NCBI RefSeq assembly: GCF_000328705.1
Contig: NC_019673.1
Location: 8,009,501-8,073,500 of the forward strand
Direction of reading: 5' to 3'
DNA length: 64,000 nt
Origin: Saccharothrix espanaensis DSM 44229
Lineage (GTDB): Bacteria; Actinomycetota; Actinomycetes; Mycobacteriales; Pseudonocardiaceae
Shown here: positions 15,545 through 23,566 of the stretch, in pieces
Layout of the letters: each line of letters begins with the position of its first letter
How positions within the stretch are numbered: position 1 is the first letter of the stretch
Translations under genes and position numbers: made by a program
The notes under the pieces: model-generated
Database searches by the model: none
What the model was told of the DNA's origin: nothing
Seen by the model: the letters and a program-made list of their open reading frames with translations, nothing else

Positions 15545-16524
15545 CAAGCCCCCACCCGCTGCCCGTCGGCGACCGGCTCGGTCGCGGTCTGCTGCTCGGG
15601 GATCAGGTTCGGCACGCGCTCCGCGGCGGCGGCCAGCGCGGCCCGCGCGGCGGCGAACTGGCCCACCACGGCCCGGCGCAGCTCGCGCAGCTCGTCGGCG
15701 TTCTGGTGGATCTCGGCGATCCGCCGCTGGGCCTCGCGGCAGGCCAACTTCACCACGAACGCGGCGCGCGCCTTGGCCAGCTCCTCCTGCTCGGCGAAGT
15801 GCTGCGCGGCCTCGTCGCGCCGGTGGGTCATGGTCAGCTCGAAGTAGTTGTGCGCCTTGGTGCGCCGCTCCTCGGACTCGGTCTCCAGGCGGTTGCACTG
15901 CTCGGCGGTCTCGCGCAGCAGCCGGTCCGCGTCGTCCTGCGCCTGCGCCATGGCGGCGGCGCAGTCGGCCTCGACCTGGCTGGTGCGGTTGGCCAGGTGG
16001 GTCTCGGTGTCCGCGCGCCGGCGCTCCAGGTCGACCTCGCGCTGGTCGAGCTCGGCGGCCCGGCGGGCGGCGGCCGCGCTCAGCTCGCGGGCGTGCTGGT
16101 CGGCGTCGGCGCGCAGCGCGGCGATCTCCGCCTCGGCCTCCCGGCGCAGCTCCGACAGCTCGACCTCGGTGCGCTTGCGCAGCGAGTCGACGTCGCGCTC
16201 GGCGCGCAGCCGCAGCTCGGCGGATTCCTCCTCCGCCAGCAGCAGCATCCGGTGCAGCCGCTCGGTCGCGCCGGCGGTCGTGGCGGGCGACATCTCCAGC
16301 CGCTCGACCCGCGCCCGCGCCCCCTCCAGGTCCCCGCGGGTCATCTCCAGCAGCTTGCGCAGGTCGGCCGCCTGGGCGAGCGCCTCGGCCCGGTCCACGC
16401 TGGTGTACCGGAGCTGTTCCTCCAGGTTCTCGATGTGCTCGATCACCTGTCGGCGGTGGAATCCGCGGTAGACGACGTCGAAACCCGCGTGCAGCGGAAC
16501 AATCTCCGGCTCTTTCGCACCCAT
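15544..16524 (-). CDS. DivIVA-like coiled-coil protein
   Basis: A 326-residue protein. Residues 14-50 match the DivIVA N-terminal membrane-targeting domain pattern (FDVVYRGFHRRQVIEHIENL). Nearly all of residues 30-300 is a continuous coiled coil rich in A, E and R (for example RTEVELSELRREAEAEIAAL). DivIVA-type proteins mark curved membrane and organise polar growth in actinobacteria; Scy and FilP-type coils are other relatives. First gene of the coupled trio with the OmpA-like and P/E-rich proteins, so a cytoplasm-to-wall scaffold is a reasonable inference. Confidence 0.75.
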   Translation of the reverse strand: MGAKEPEIVPLHAGFDVVYRGFHRRQVIEHIENLEEQLRYTSVDRAEALAQAADLRKLLEMTRGDLEGARARVERLEMSPATTAGATERLHRMLLLAEEESAELRLRAERDVDSLRKRTEVELSELRREAEAEIAALRADADQHARELSAAAARRAAELDQREVDLERRRADTETHLANRTSQVEADCAAAMAQAQDDADRLLRETAEQCNRLETESEERRTKAHNYFELTMTHRRDEAAQHFAEQEELAKARAAFVVKLACREAQRRIAEIHQNADELRELRRAVVGQFAAARAALAAAAERVPNLIPEQQTATEPVADGQRVGA

Positions 16525-16803
16525 GGCCGCCCCACTCGTTTGAAGATTGACCGAGGATACCGACCGGAAGAGTGATCAACCAGCACTAACGTGCCACGAC
16601 GGGCTTCGCAGAGCCCTGGCCGGCACGCCGTCTTGCAGGGCAAACGATGGAATGAAAGATCAACACGACACAACTTCAGGTCACCCGATTGTGTCATTTC
16701 CAGGTCACGGTCGAACCCGCGAACAATCGCCCGCCCGAGGACATCCGGTAATCGAAACCGAGATGTTCACACGAAACAGTGACACCCGGTTGGCCAGGTC
16801 CTT

Positions 16804-16819
16804 GCTACCGGCGAGTAAC
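16804..16819. promoter_or_regulatory. Palindrome before the methyltransferase gene
   Basis: GCTACCGGCGAGTAAC lies 19 bp before the GTG at 16839. Its reverse complement matches 13 of 16 bases of the site at 13002-13017, so both operons may answer to one regulator. Confidence 0.4.
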
Positions 16820-16838
16820 GAGCGACTACGCTGGCCGG

Positions 16839-17585
16839 GTGACCGTCGAGCCGCTGCCCCTCACCGGCGAGCGCACCGTGCCCGGGATCCCCGCCGAGAA
16901 CTACTGGTTCCGCCGCCACGAGGCCGCGTACCTCGACCTCGTCCGGCACTGCACCGGCGCGGTGGTGCTGGAGGCGGGCTGCGGCGAGGGCTACGGAGCC
17001 GCCCTGATCGCCCGGCACGCGGCCCGCGTCGTCGCGCTGGACTACGACCTCCAGACCGCCGCGCACGCCGCCCGCGCGTACCCCGAACTCGCCGTGGTGC
17101 GCGGGAACCTGGCAGCGCTGCCGCTGGCCGCCGAGAGCGTCGACGTGGTGGCCAACCTCCAGGTGATCGAACACCTGTGGGACCAGGAGGGCTTCCTGGC
17201 CGAGTGCACGCGGGTGCTGCGCCCCGGCGGCCGGCTGATCGTCACCACGCCGAACCGGATCACCTTCTCCGCCGGCCGCGACACGCCCCTGAACCCGTTC
17301 CACACCAGGGAACTCGCCGCCGGCGAGCTGGCCGACCTGCTGACCGGCGCGGGGCTGGTGGTGGAACTGCTGGCCGGGCTGCGGCACGGGCCGGCGCTGC
17401 GCGCGCTGGACGCCCGGTTCGGCGGCTCGATCATCGACGCCCAGGTGGCCGTGGTCGTGGACGACAACCCGTGGCCGGCCGACCTGCTGGCCGCCGTCGA
17501 AGGCGTGCGCAGCGCGGACTTCGAGATCACCACCGACGACCTGGACGCGAGCCTCGACCTGGTCGCGGTGGCGGTCCGGCCATGA
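16839..17585 (+). CDS. SAM-dependent methyltransferase (Rv3030-like)
   Basis: A 248-residue class I methyltransferase. The SAM-binding motif VVLEAGCGEGYGAALIA is at about residues 44-60, acidic loop VALDYD follows, and motif IV/post region is LRPGGRLIVTTPNR. GTG 16839 is chosen because the next sequence, TVEPLPLTGERTVPG, is the typical family start. It overlaps the GH57 gene by ATGA. In Mycobacterium the equivalent trio Rv3030-Rv3031-Rv3032 makes methylglucose lipopolysaccharide, suggesting sugar O-methylation here. Confidence 0.85.
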   Translation: MTVEPLPLTGERTVPGIPAENYWFRRHEAAYLDLVRHCTGAVVLEAGCGEGYGAALIARHAARVVALDYDLQTAAHAARAYPELAVVRGNLAALPLAAESVDVVANLQVIEHLWDQEGFLAECTRVLRPGGRLIVTTPNRITFSAGRDTPLNPFHTRELAAGELADLLTGAGLVVELLAGLRHGPALRALDARFGGSIIDAQVAVVVDDNPWPADLLAAVEGVRSADFEITTDDLDASLDLVAVAVRP

Positions 17586-19060
17586 CCGAGGGGACCTTCT
17601 GCCTGGTGCTGCACAGCCACCTGCCGTGGCTGGCGCACCACGGGGCCTGGCCGGTCGGCGAGGAGTGGCTCTACCAGGCGTGGGCGCACTCGTACCTGCC
17701 GGTCGTGGACCTGCTGGAGCGGTTCGCCGGCGAAGGCCGCGAGGACGTGCTGACCCTCGGCGTCACGCCGGTGCTGGCCGCGCAGCTCGACGACCCGTAC
17801 TGCCTGCGCGGCGTGCACGACTGGCTGGGCGACTGGCAGTTGCGCGCGCACAGCGCGGCACCCCGGCTGCCGGAGCTCTCGGCGCGCGAGCACCGGGCGT
17901 CGCGGTGGGCGCTGGAGAAGTTCGAAACCCGGTGGCGGCACGGTTTCTCCCCCATCCTGAAGTCCCTTGTGGACAGTCGGACGGTGGAGCTGCTGGGCGG
18001 ACCGGCGGCGCACCCGTTCCAGCCGCTGCTCGACCCGGGGCTGCGGGCGTTCTCGCTGCGCACCGGGCTGGCCGACACCCGGCTGCGGCTCGGGTCCGCG
18101 CCCGAGGGCATCTGGGCCCCCGAGTGCGCGTACGCGCCGGGCATGGAGGAGGGGTACGCGGCGGCGGGCGTGCGGCGGTTCCTGGTCGACGGGCCGTCGC
18201 TGCACGGCGACACGGCCGCCGCGCGTCCGGTGGGGTCCTCGGACGTGCTGTGCTTCGGACGCGACCTGGAGGTGTCCTACCGGGTGTGGTCGCCGAAGGT
18301 CGGCTACCCCGGCGACCCGGCCTACCGCGACTTCCACACCTACGACCACCCCAGCGGGCTCAAGCCGTCCCGGGTGACCGGCGTGCGGGTCGAGCCCGGG
18401 GACAAGGCCCCGTACTCGCCGCAGGACGCCGCCGTCGTGGTGCGGCGGGACGCGGCGGACTTCGTGGACGTCGTGGTGCGGCGGCTGCGGTCGCTGCGCG
18501 AGCGGCACGGGAAGCCGTCGCTGGTCGTCGCCGCGTACGACACCGAGCTGTACGGGCACTGGTGGCACGAGGGCCCGGCGTGGCTGGAGGCCGTGCTGCG
18601 GGCGCTGCCCGAGGCCGGCGTGCGGGTGACGACGCTGCGCGGCGCGGTGGAGGCGGGCCACGTCGGCGCGCCCGTGGAGATCCCGCCGTCGTCGTGGGGC
18701 GCGGGCAAGGACTGGCACGTCTGGAACGGGCCGCAGGTCGCCGACGTCGTGGACCTCAACGCGGGCGTCCAGCGCGAACTGCTCGCGCTCGACCTCGCCG
18801 GCCGCACCCGCGACCCGGTCGCCGACCAGGCCGTGCGGGAGGCGCTGCTGGCGCTGTCCAGCGACTGGGCCTTCATGGTCACCAAGGACTCGGCCGCCGA
18901 CTACGCCCGCTACCGCGCGAAGGTGCACGCGGACCGGTTCGCCGAACTCGCCGCGCTGCTGCGCCCCGGTGGCGGGCGCGGTCGTGGGCGCGCGCGGGCG
19001 GCCGAACTCCGGGCCCTGGACGGGCCGTTCGGCCACCTCGACGCGCGCGGGCTCGGCTGA
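17582..19060 (+). CDS. GH57-family 1,4-alpha-glucan branching enzyme (Rv3031-like)
   Basis: A 492-residue GH57 protein. It begins with the family motif FCLVLHSHLPWLAHHG. The catalytic glutamate lies in GIWAPECAYAPG and the catalytic aspartate in VAAYDTELYGHWWHEG. A C-terminal helical domain with SSDWAFMVTKDSAADYARYR is typical of the DUF1957 branching enzymes. GH57 branching enzymes add alpha-1,6 branches to alpha-1,4-glucans and here probably act on the primer made by the downstream GT4 enzyme. ATG overlaps the methyltransferase stop (ATGA). Confidence 0.9.
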   Translation: MTEGTFCLVLHSHLPWLAHHGAWPVGEEWLYQAWAHSYLPVVDLLERFAGEGREDVLTLGVTPVLAAQLDDPYCLRGVHDWLGDWQLRAHSAAPRLPELSAREHRASRWALEKFETRWRHGFSPILKSLVDSRTVELLGGPAAHPFQPLLDPGLRAFSLRTGLADTRLRLGSAPEGIWAPECAYAPGMEEGYAAAGVRRFLVDGPSLHGDTAAARPVGSSDVLCFGRDLEVSYRVWSPKVGYPGDPAYRDFHTYDHPSGLKPSRVTGVRVEPGDKAPYSPQDAAVVVRRDAADFVDVVVRRLRSLRERHGKPSLVVAAYDTELYGHWWHEGPAWLEAVLRALPEAGVRVTTLRGAVEAGHVGAPVEIPPSSWGAGKDWHVWNGPQVADVVDLNAGVQRELLALDLAGRTRDPVADQAVREALLALSSDWAFMVTKDSAADYARYRAKVHADRFAELAALLRPGGGRGRGRARAAELRALDGPFGHLDARGLG

Positions 19061-19070
19061 TGCGCCCGGC

Positions 19071-19295
19071 TCAGGACCCGCCGGGGTCGCCCACCCGCCC
19101 TTCCAGCCGTTCGGTGGTCCCGGCGGAGCCGGGGTGGTCGATCCGGGCCTGCGTGACCGGACCCGCCTTCGACCGGCCCACCCGGTCCGCCGGTCGCTCC
19201 AGACCGGCCCGCTTGGCGCGCGCCCGGCGGTCCACCACGAAACCGGCGGCCAGCAGTAACGCGCAGAACAACACCCCGTACGCCCAAGGCTGCAT
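19071..19295 (-). CDS. Small single-pass membrane protein (74 aa)
   Basis: ATG 19295 is preceded by a strong GGGGGGAG ribosome site 6 bp away. The product has one membrane helix (AYGVLFCALLLAAGFVV, residues 5-21) followed by a basic stretch DRRARAKR and a polar tail. It lies between the GH57 and GT4 genes but on the opposite strand. Mycobacterium has a small membrane gene (Rv3032A) at about this place; correspondence is only positional. Confidence 0.6.
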   Translation of the reverse strand: MQPWAYGVLFCALLLAAGFVVDRRARAKRAGLERPADRVGRSKAGPVTQARIDHPGSAGTTERLEGRVGDPGGS

Positions 19296-19349
19296 GGCAA
19301 CTCCCCCCTCGATGACTTCGAGGGTATCCGCGGAATGCGAGGATGCGAC

Positions 19350-20597
19350 ATGCGCGTGCTGATGTTGTCGTGGGAGTACCCGCCGGTCGTAGTGGGCGGG
19401 CTGGGTCGGCACGTGCACGCCGTGGCGACCGAACTGGCCCGGCAGGGGCACGACGTCGTCGTGCTGTGCCGTCAGCCCACCGGGTCCGACGCCGTCACGC
19501 ACCCGACGTCGGACTCGCCGGTGGAGGGCGTCCGGCTGGTCCGGGTCGCCGAGGACCCGGCGCACCTGGTGTTCGAGCGCGACCTGGTGGCGTGGACGCT
19601 GGCCATGGGCCACGCGATGACCCGCGCGGGCCTGGCGCTGCTGCGCGGGTGGCGGCCGGAGGTCGTGCACGCGCACGACTGGCTGGTCACCCACGCCGCG
19701 ATAGCCCTCGCCGAGGCCGCCGGCGTGCCGCTGGTGGCCACCGTGCACGCCACCGAGGCCGGCCGGCACAGCGGGTGGCTGTCCCAGACGCTCAACCAGC
19801 AGGTGCACTCGGTGGAGTGGTGGCTGGCCAACCGGGCCGACTCGCTGATCACCTGCTCCGCGGCGATGCGGACCGAGGTGGCCCACCTGTTCGAGGTCGA
19901 CCCGGCCGGGATCACCGTGCTGCACAACGGGATCGAGCCCCGGCGGTGGCGGGTGCGGCCGGCCGGGGTGGCGGCGGCGCGCGAAGAGTTCGCCGCCGAC
20001 GGCCCGCTGCTGCTGTTCTTCGGGCGGCTGGAGTGGGAGAAGGGCGTCCAGGACCTGATCGCGGCGCTGCCCCGGATCCGCCGGGCGCACCGGGGCACCC
20101 GGGTGGTGGTGGCGGGCGGCGGCACGCACCGCGACTGGCTGGTGGAGCAGGCCCGCAAGCACCGGGTGCTGCGGTCGGTGCGGTTCGTCGGGCACCTGCC
20201 GGACCGCACGCTCGCGGCCGTGCTGGCGGCGGCCGACGCCGTCGTGCTGCCCAGCCGGTACGAGCCGTTCGGGATCGTGGCGCTGGAGGCGGCGGCCGCC
20301 GGGACGCCGCTGGTCGCGTCCACCGCGGGCGGGTTGGGCGAGGTCGTGCTGGACGGCGTGACCGGGCTGTCGTTCGCGCCGGGTGACGTGGACGGGCTGG
20401 CGCGGGCCGTGCGCTCGGTGCTGGCCGACCGGCCCGCCGCCGTGCGCCGGGCGAAGGCCGCGAAAGCCCGGCTGGGCACCGATTTCGACTGGGCCCGGAT
20501 CGCCGCGGACACCGCCGGCGTCTACCGGGCGGCGGCCGCCCGGGAGCACGGGCCGCTCGGCCGGCCCAAGATCGCCACCGGCAACGCCTTCCTGTGA
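19350..20597 (+). CDS. GT4 alpha-glucosyltransferase (Rv3032/GlgA-like)
   Basis: A 415-residue GT-B enzyme of family GT4. The N-terminal domain starts MRVLMLSWEYPPVVVGGLG. The C-terminal donor site has FFGRLEWEKGVQDLI and the EX7E motif in EPFGIVALEAAAAGTPLV. Mycobacterial Rv3032 elongates alpha-1,4-glucan for methylglucose lipopolysaccharide using UDP- or ADP-glucose, and the neighbours support the same job. ATG 19350 is preferred to 19335 because it begins at the first beta strand and has GAGGA upstream. Confidence 0.9.
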   Translation: MRVLMLSWEYPPVVVGGLGRHVHAVATELARQGHDVVVLCRQPTGSDAVTHPTSDSPVEGVRLVRVAEDPAHLVFERDLVAWTLAMGHAMTRAGLALLRGWRPEVVHAHDWLVTHAAIALAEAAGVPLVATVHATEAGRHSGWLSQTLNQQVHSVEWWLANRADSLITCSAAMRTEVAHLFEVDPAGITVLHNGIEPRRWRVRPAGVAAAREEFAADGPLLLFFGRLEWEKGVQDLIAALPRIRRAHRGTRVVVAGGGTHRDWLVEQARKHRVLRSVRFVGHLPDRTLAAVLAAADAVVLPSRYEPFGIVALEAAAAGTPLVASTAGGLGEVVLDGVTGLSFAPGDVDGLARAVRSVLADRPAAVRRAKAAKARLGTDFDWARIAADTAGVYRAAAAREHGPLGRPKIATGNAFL

Positions 20598-20617
20598 CCG
20601 CCCGGCGCGGCGCGCCC

Positions 20618-20650
20618 GCGGACGGCCACGCGGACGGCCACGCGGACGGC
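20618..20650. repeat. 12-bp tandem repeat between convergent genes
   Basis: Two exact units of GCGGACGGCCAC (20618-20629, 20630-20641) and a partial third lie just past the GT4 stop. Confidence 0.85.
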
Positions 20651-20666
20651 TGGGCGGTCGGCGCGG

Positions 20667-21605
20667 TCAGACGGTCAGCACGATCTTGCCGGTGGTGCGG
20701 TTGGTCTCGCCGAGTTCCTGCGCCTTGGCGGCGTCGGCGAGCGGGAACGTCTCGGCCACCACCGGCCGCAGCCGGCCCTCGGCCACCAGCCCGGCGACCC
20801 GCTCCAGCGCGGTGTGGTCGGGGGTGACCAGCACCGACGTGGCCCGGATCCCGAGCGGCTCCGCCTCGGCCCGGACGGTGTCCACGTCGTTGGGCACCGC
20901 GACGGCCACGTAGACACCGCCCGGCTTGAGGACCCGCAGGGACCGGCTCGCGTAGTCGCCGCCGATCAGGTCGACCACGACGTCCACCGGGTCGACGGCG
21001 GTGAAGTCCTCGGTGCGGTAGTCGACCAGGTCGTCCGCGCCGAGGTCGCGCAGCAGGGCGTGCTTGGCGGCGCTCGCGGTGCCCGTGACGTGCGCGCCGA
21101 GGGCCTTGGCGAGCTGCACGGTCAGGTGGCCGACCCCGCCCGCGGCGGCGTGCACCAGGACCCGCTGACCGGGCTGGAGGCGGGCCGCGTCGGTGAGCGC
21201 CTGCCAGCCGGTGAGCACGGCCAGCGGCAGGGCCGCCGCGTCGACGTGGTCCAGCGCCGCGGGCTTGCGGGCGAAGTGCCGGGCGGGTGCCGCGACGTAC
21301 TCGGCGTAACCACCGCCGACCTCGGGGAAGCAGGGCATCCCGAACACCTCGTCACCGGCCTGGAACCGGTTCTCGCCGGGGCCGGGGTCGACCACGACGC
21401 CGGAGACGTCCCAGCCGGGGACCAGCGGCGGGCGGAACCAGTAGCCGTGCTCGCGGACCTTCCAGTCGATCGGGTTCACGCCGGCCGCGACCACCTGGAC
21501 CAGCATCTTCCCGGGTCCGGCGGTGGGCCGTTCGATCTCCACCAGCTCCAGCACCTCGGGGCCGCCCAGCGCGGTCTGGCGGATGGCGCGCATCGTGTTC
21601 GTCAT
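20667..21605 (-). CDS. NADP-dependent quinone oxidoreductase (zeta-crystallin type)
   Basis: A 312-residue medium-chain reductase. The nucleotide-binding motif VLVHAAAGGVGHLTVQLAKA is near residues 140-160 and GWDVSGVVVDPG near 65. There are no structural or catalytic zinc ligands, so it is a quinone/enone reductase, not an alcohol dehydrogenase. ATG 21605 (MTNTMRAIRQ) matches the family start. It is divergent from an HxlR regulator with a palindrome between them, the usual arrangement for redox- or electrophile-responsive pairs. Confidence 0.88.
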   Translation of the reverse strand: MTNTMRAIRQTALGGPEVLELVEIERPTAGPGKMLVQVVAAGVNPIDWKVREHGYWFRPPLVPGWDVSGVVVDPGPGENRFQAGDEVFGMPCFPEVGGGYAEYVAAPARHFARKPAALDHVDAAALPLAVLTGWQALTDAARLQPGQRVLVHAAAGGVGHLTVQLAKALGAHVTGTASAAKHALLRDLGADDLVDYRTEDFTAVDPVDVVVDLIGGDYASRSLRVLKPGGVYVAVAVPNDVDTVRAEAEPLGIRATSVLVTPDHTALERVAGLVAEGRLRPVVAETFPLADAAKAQELGETNRTTGKIVLTV

Positions 21606-21627
21606 GGGGTAAAGGATCACCGCGGGT

Positions 21628-21670
21628 GGTACCTGTTGTGAAGAAGGCACCTTGATGGTATCTAGGTACC
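21628..21670. promoter_or_regulatory. Candidate HxlR operator: repeated GGTACC half-sites
   Basis: GGTACCT (21628-21634) and AGGTACC (21664-21670) are inverted copies either side of a GGTATCT variant (21657-21663), in the 49-bp gap and overlapping the first codons of the regulator. HxlR regulators often bind inverted GTA-type repeats next to their own gene. Confidence 0.45.
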
Positions 21671-22080
21671 TCATGCATACCGTTCCCGACCTGCGAGCTC
21701 ATGGCGGAGCCGACGCCTTCCTGCGCAACTGCGCGTCGCGGGCCGTGCTGGACCTGTTGACGAACAAGTGGGTGTGCCTGGTCGTGGGCGCGCTGCGGCC
21801 GGGCACGATGAGGTTCGGCGAACTGCGCCGCCGACTGGACGGCGTGACGCAGAAGATGCTCACCCAGACGTTGCGGGACCTCGAACGCGCCGGCCTCGTG
21901 CACCGGGCCGTGTACCCGAGCGTCCCACCGCGCGTGGAGTACAGCCTCACCCCGCTGGGGCAGAACGTCGCGGGCTTGATGGACGCGATCCGGGTGTGGT
22001 CGGAGGAGCACATCGACGACATCCGCACCGCGCAGGAGGCTTACGACACCAAAGCGGGCGAAGAACTCCAGCCGGTATGA
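21655..22080 (+). CDS. HxlR-family transcriptional regulator
   Basis: A 141-residue winged-helix regulator. The HxlR core is clear: RAVLDLLTNKWVCLVVGAL, MRFGELRRRLDGVTQKMLTQ, then LRDLERAGLVHRAVYPSVPP and YSLTPLGQ. An N-terminal cysteine (in FLRNCASRAV) sits where redox-sensing HxlR proteins have theirs. ATG 21655 is chosen for AAGAAGG 7 bp upstream; ATG 21673 is also possible. It probably regulates the divergent quinone reductase gene. Confidence 0.85.
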   Translation: MVSRYLMHTVPDLRAHGGADAFLRNCASRAVLDLLTNKWVCLVVGALRPGTMRFGELRRRLDGVTQKMLTQTLRDLERAGLVHRAVYPSVPPRVEYSLTPLGQNVAGLMDAIRVWSEEHIDDIRTAQEAYDTKAGEELQPV

Positions 22081-22313
22081 CGAGAACCGCGGAATGATCA
22101 TTTTTGCGGAATAGCCGGAGACAACCCGGAGACAACACTGTTGGCAGCAACCGCTTCCGGCCTGGCCGGTCCACGATCGGAGGGTGCGGGGGCACCGTTG
22201 GCGAACAACCCTGCTCTGCGTCCGTGAGAACGGGAACGCCTGCTGCTCGAACCGTGGGGCTGGACGGGCATCGAGGCGTTCATCCCCTCGAAACCGCTGG
22301 AGTGACCGCCAGG

Positions 22314-23060
22314 TCAGTCCGACTTGCGCGACCGCTCCAGCGCTTCCCCGGCCTTGCGCGCCATGTCCGCCACGGCCGCACGGCGCACGGCGTCGGCCTC
22401 GTAGTCCTCGCGCCGGTCCTTCACCACGCGCGCCGGGATGCCAACCGCGATCTTGTAGTCCGGCACGTCGCCGCGCACCACGGCGTGCGCGCCCAGCACG
22501 CACCCGCGCCCGATCCGGGTGCCGCGGGTGACGGTGACCTTCGTGCCGAGCCAGCAGTCCGGGCCGATCCGCACCGGCGACTTCACGATGCCCTGGTCCT
22601 TGATCGGCAGCGCGATGTCGGCCGTCACGTGGTCGAAGTCGCAGATGTACACCCAGTCCGCGACCAGCGTGGCCGCGCCGATCTCGACGTCGAGGTAGCA
22701 GTTGACCGTGTTGTCCTTGCCGAACACGGCCTTGTCGCCGATCCGCAGCGAACCCTCGTGGCAGCGGATGGCGTTGCCGTCGCCGATGTGCACCCAGCGC
22801 CCGATCTCCAGCCGGCCGTAGCCGGGGCGGCAGTGCAGGTCGACGTTCTTGCCGAGGAACACCATGCCGCGCAGCACGACGTGCGGGTTGGCCAACCGGA
22901 ACCGCAGCAGCCGCCAGTACCGGACCAGGTACCACGGCGTGTACGCGCGGTGGCGCAGCACCCACTTGAGGGACGCCAGGGTGAGGAACCTGGCCTGCGC
23001 CGGATCACGCCGCGCACTGCCCCACCTGGTCCACACGGGCGCACCCCACATGCTCGTCAC
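22314..23060 (-). CDS. Left-handed beta-helix acyltransferase (Rv3034c-like)
   Basis: A 248-residue hexapeptide-repeat protein. Imperfect [LIV]-G-x4 repeats run from about residue 75 to 205 (IGRWVHIGDGNAIRC, IGPDCWLGTKVTVTRGTRIG), with an extended loop YICDFDHVTADIALPI that contains the likely catalytic histidine. Such enzymes move acetyl or other acyl groups from CoA to sugars. Mycobacterium carries a similar transferase (Rv3034c) just past the MGLP genes, so a role in acylating the polysaccharide is plausible. GTG 23060 overlaps the GNAT stop (GTGA); ATG 23051 is the alternative. Confidence 0.85.
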   Translation of the reverse strand: MTSMWGAPVWTRWGSARRDPAQARFLTLASLKWVLRHRAYTPWYLVRYWRLLRFRLANPHVVLRGMVFLGKNVDLHCRPGYGRLEIGRWVHIGDGNAIRCHEGSLRIGDKAVFGKDNTVNCYLDVEIGAATLVADWVYICDFDHVTADIALPIKDQGIVKSPVRIGPDCWLGTKVTVTRGTRIGRGCVLGAHAVVRGDVPDYKIAVGIPARVVKDRREDYEADAVRRAAVADMARKAGEALERSRKSD

Positions 23061-23476
23061 GCGGGCACTCTAACCAGCGCCCGCGCACCCCTCGCGACGA
23101 ACCCGTGCCGCAGGTAGAGGGCCCGCGCGCGGGCGTTCCCGGCCGCGACCTCCAGCCGCACGGCCCGCGTACCGGCCCACCGCACGACCCCGTCCACCAG
23201 CGCGTCGCCGACGCCCCGGCCCCGCGCGGCGGGCGCCACCCACAGCGAGAGCAGGTCGACCTCGTCGCCGTCGGCGGCGCTGACCATCCCGACGTCCGCG
23301 CCGTCGAGCACGGCCACCAGGTTGTGCGTCGCGGCCACCCGCCGCCGCCACCGCGCCTCGGGCGCGCCGACCCACTCCGCGTGGGTGGACGTGAACGCCG
23401 CCGGCGCGTCGAGCAACGCCGCCAACCGCAACGCCCGCCACCGCGCCCACTCGTCCTCGCCGATCACCTCAAGCAC
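23057..23476 (-). CDS. GNAT-family N-acetyltransferase
   Basis: A 139-residue GNAT protein. The acetyl-CoA loop motif A is WVAPAARGRGVGDALVDG near residues 83-100, followed by VRLEVAAGNARARALYLRHG. The GTG at 23476 is preceded by a G-rich ribosome site and gives a protein starting at the first helix (LEVIGEDEWARWRALRL). Coupled by a four-base overlap to the hexapeptide transferase. Substrate unknown. Confidence 0.85.
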   Translation of the reverse strand: MLEVIGEDEWARWRALRLAALLDAPAAFTSTHAEWVGAPEARWRRRVAATHNLVAVLDGADVGMVSAADGDEVDLLSLWVAPAARGRGVGDALVDGVVRWAGTRAVRLEVAAGNARARALYLRHGFVARGARALVRVPA

Positions 23477-23566
23477 CCCCCGATCATCGCCGAACCTCGC
23501 GGCCCGCACCCGTGATCGACCCCACGGGACGCGGGGAAGCCCGCGGCTAGGGCAGGATGGGGGCAC

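Noticed and set aside
20667..21605. Zinc alcohol dehydrogenase
   Set aside because: The zinc-binding cysteines and histidine are absent; the quinone reductase group fits better.
22081..22313. Possible small gene between the HxlR and hexapeptide genes
   Set aside because: Open frames there are short, lack ribosome sites and resemble no protein.
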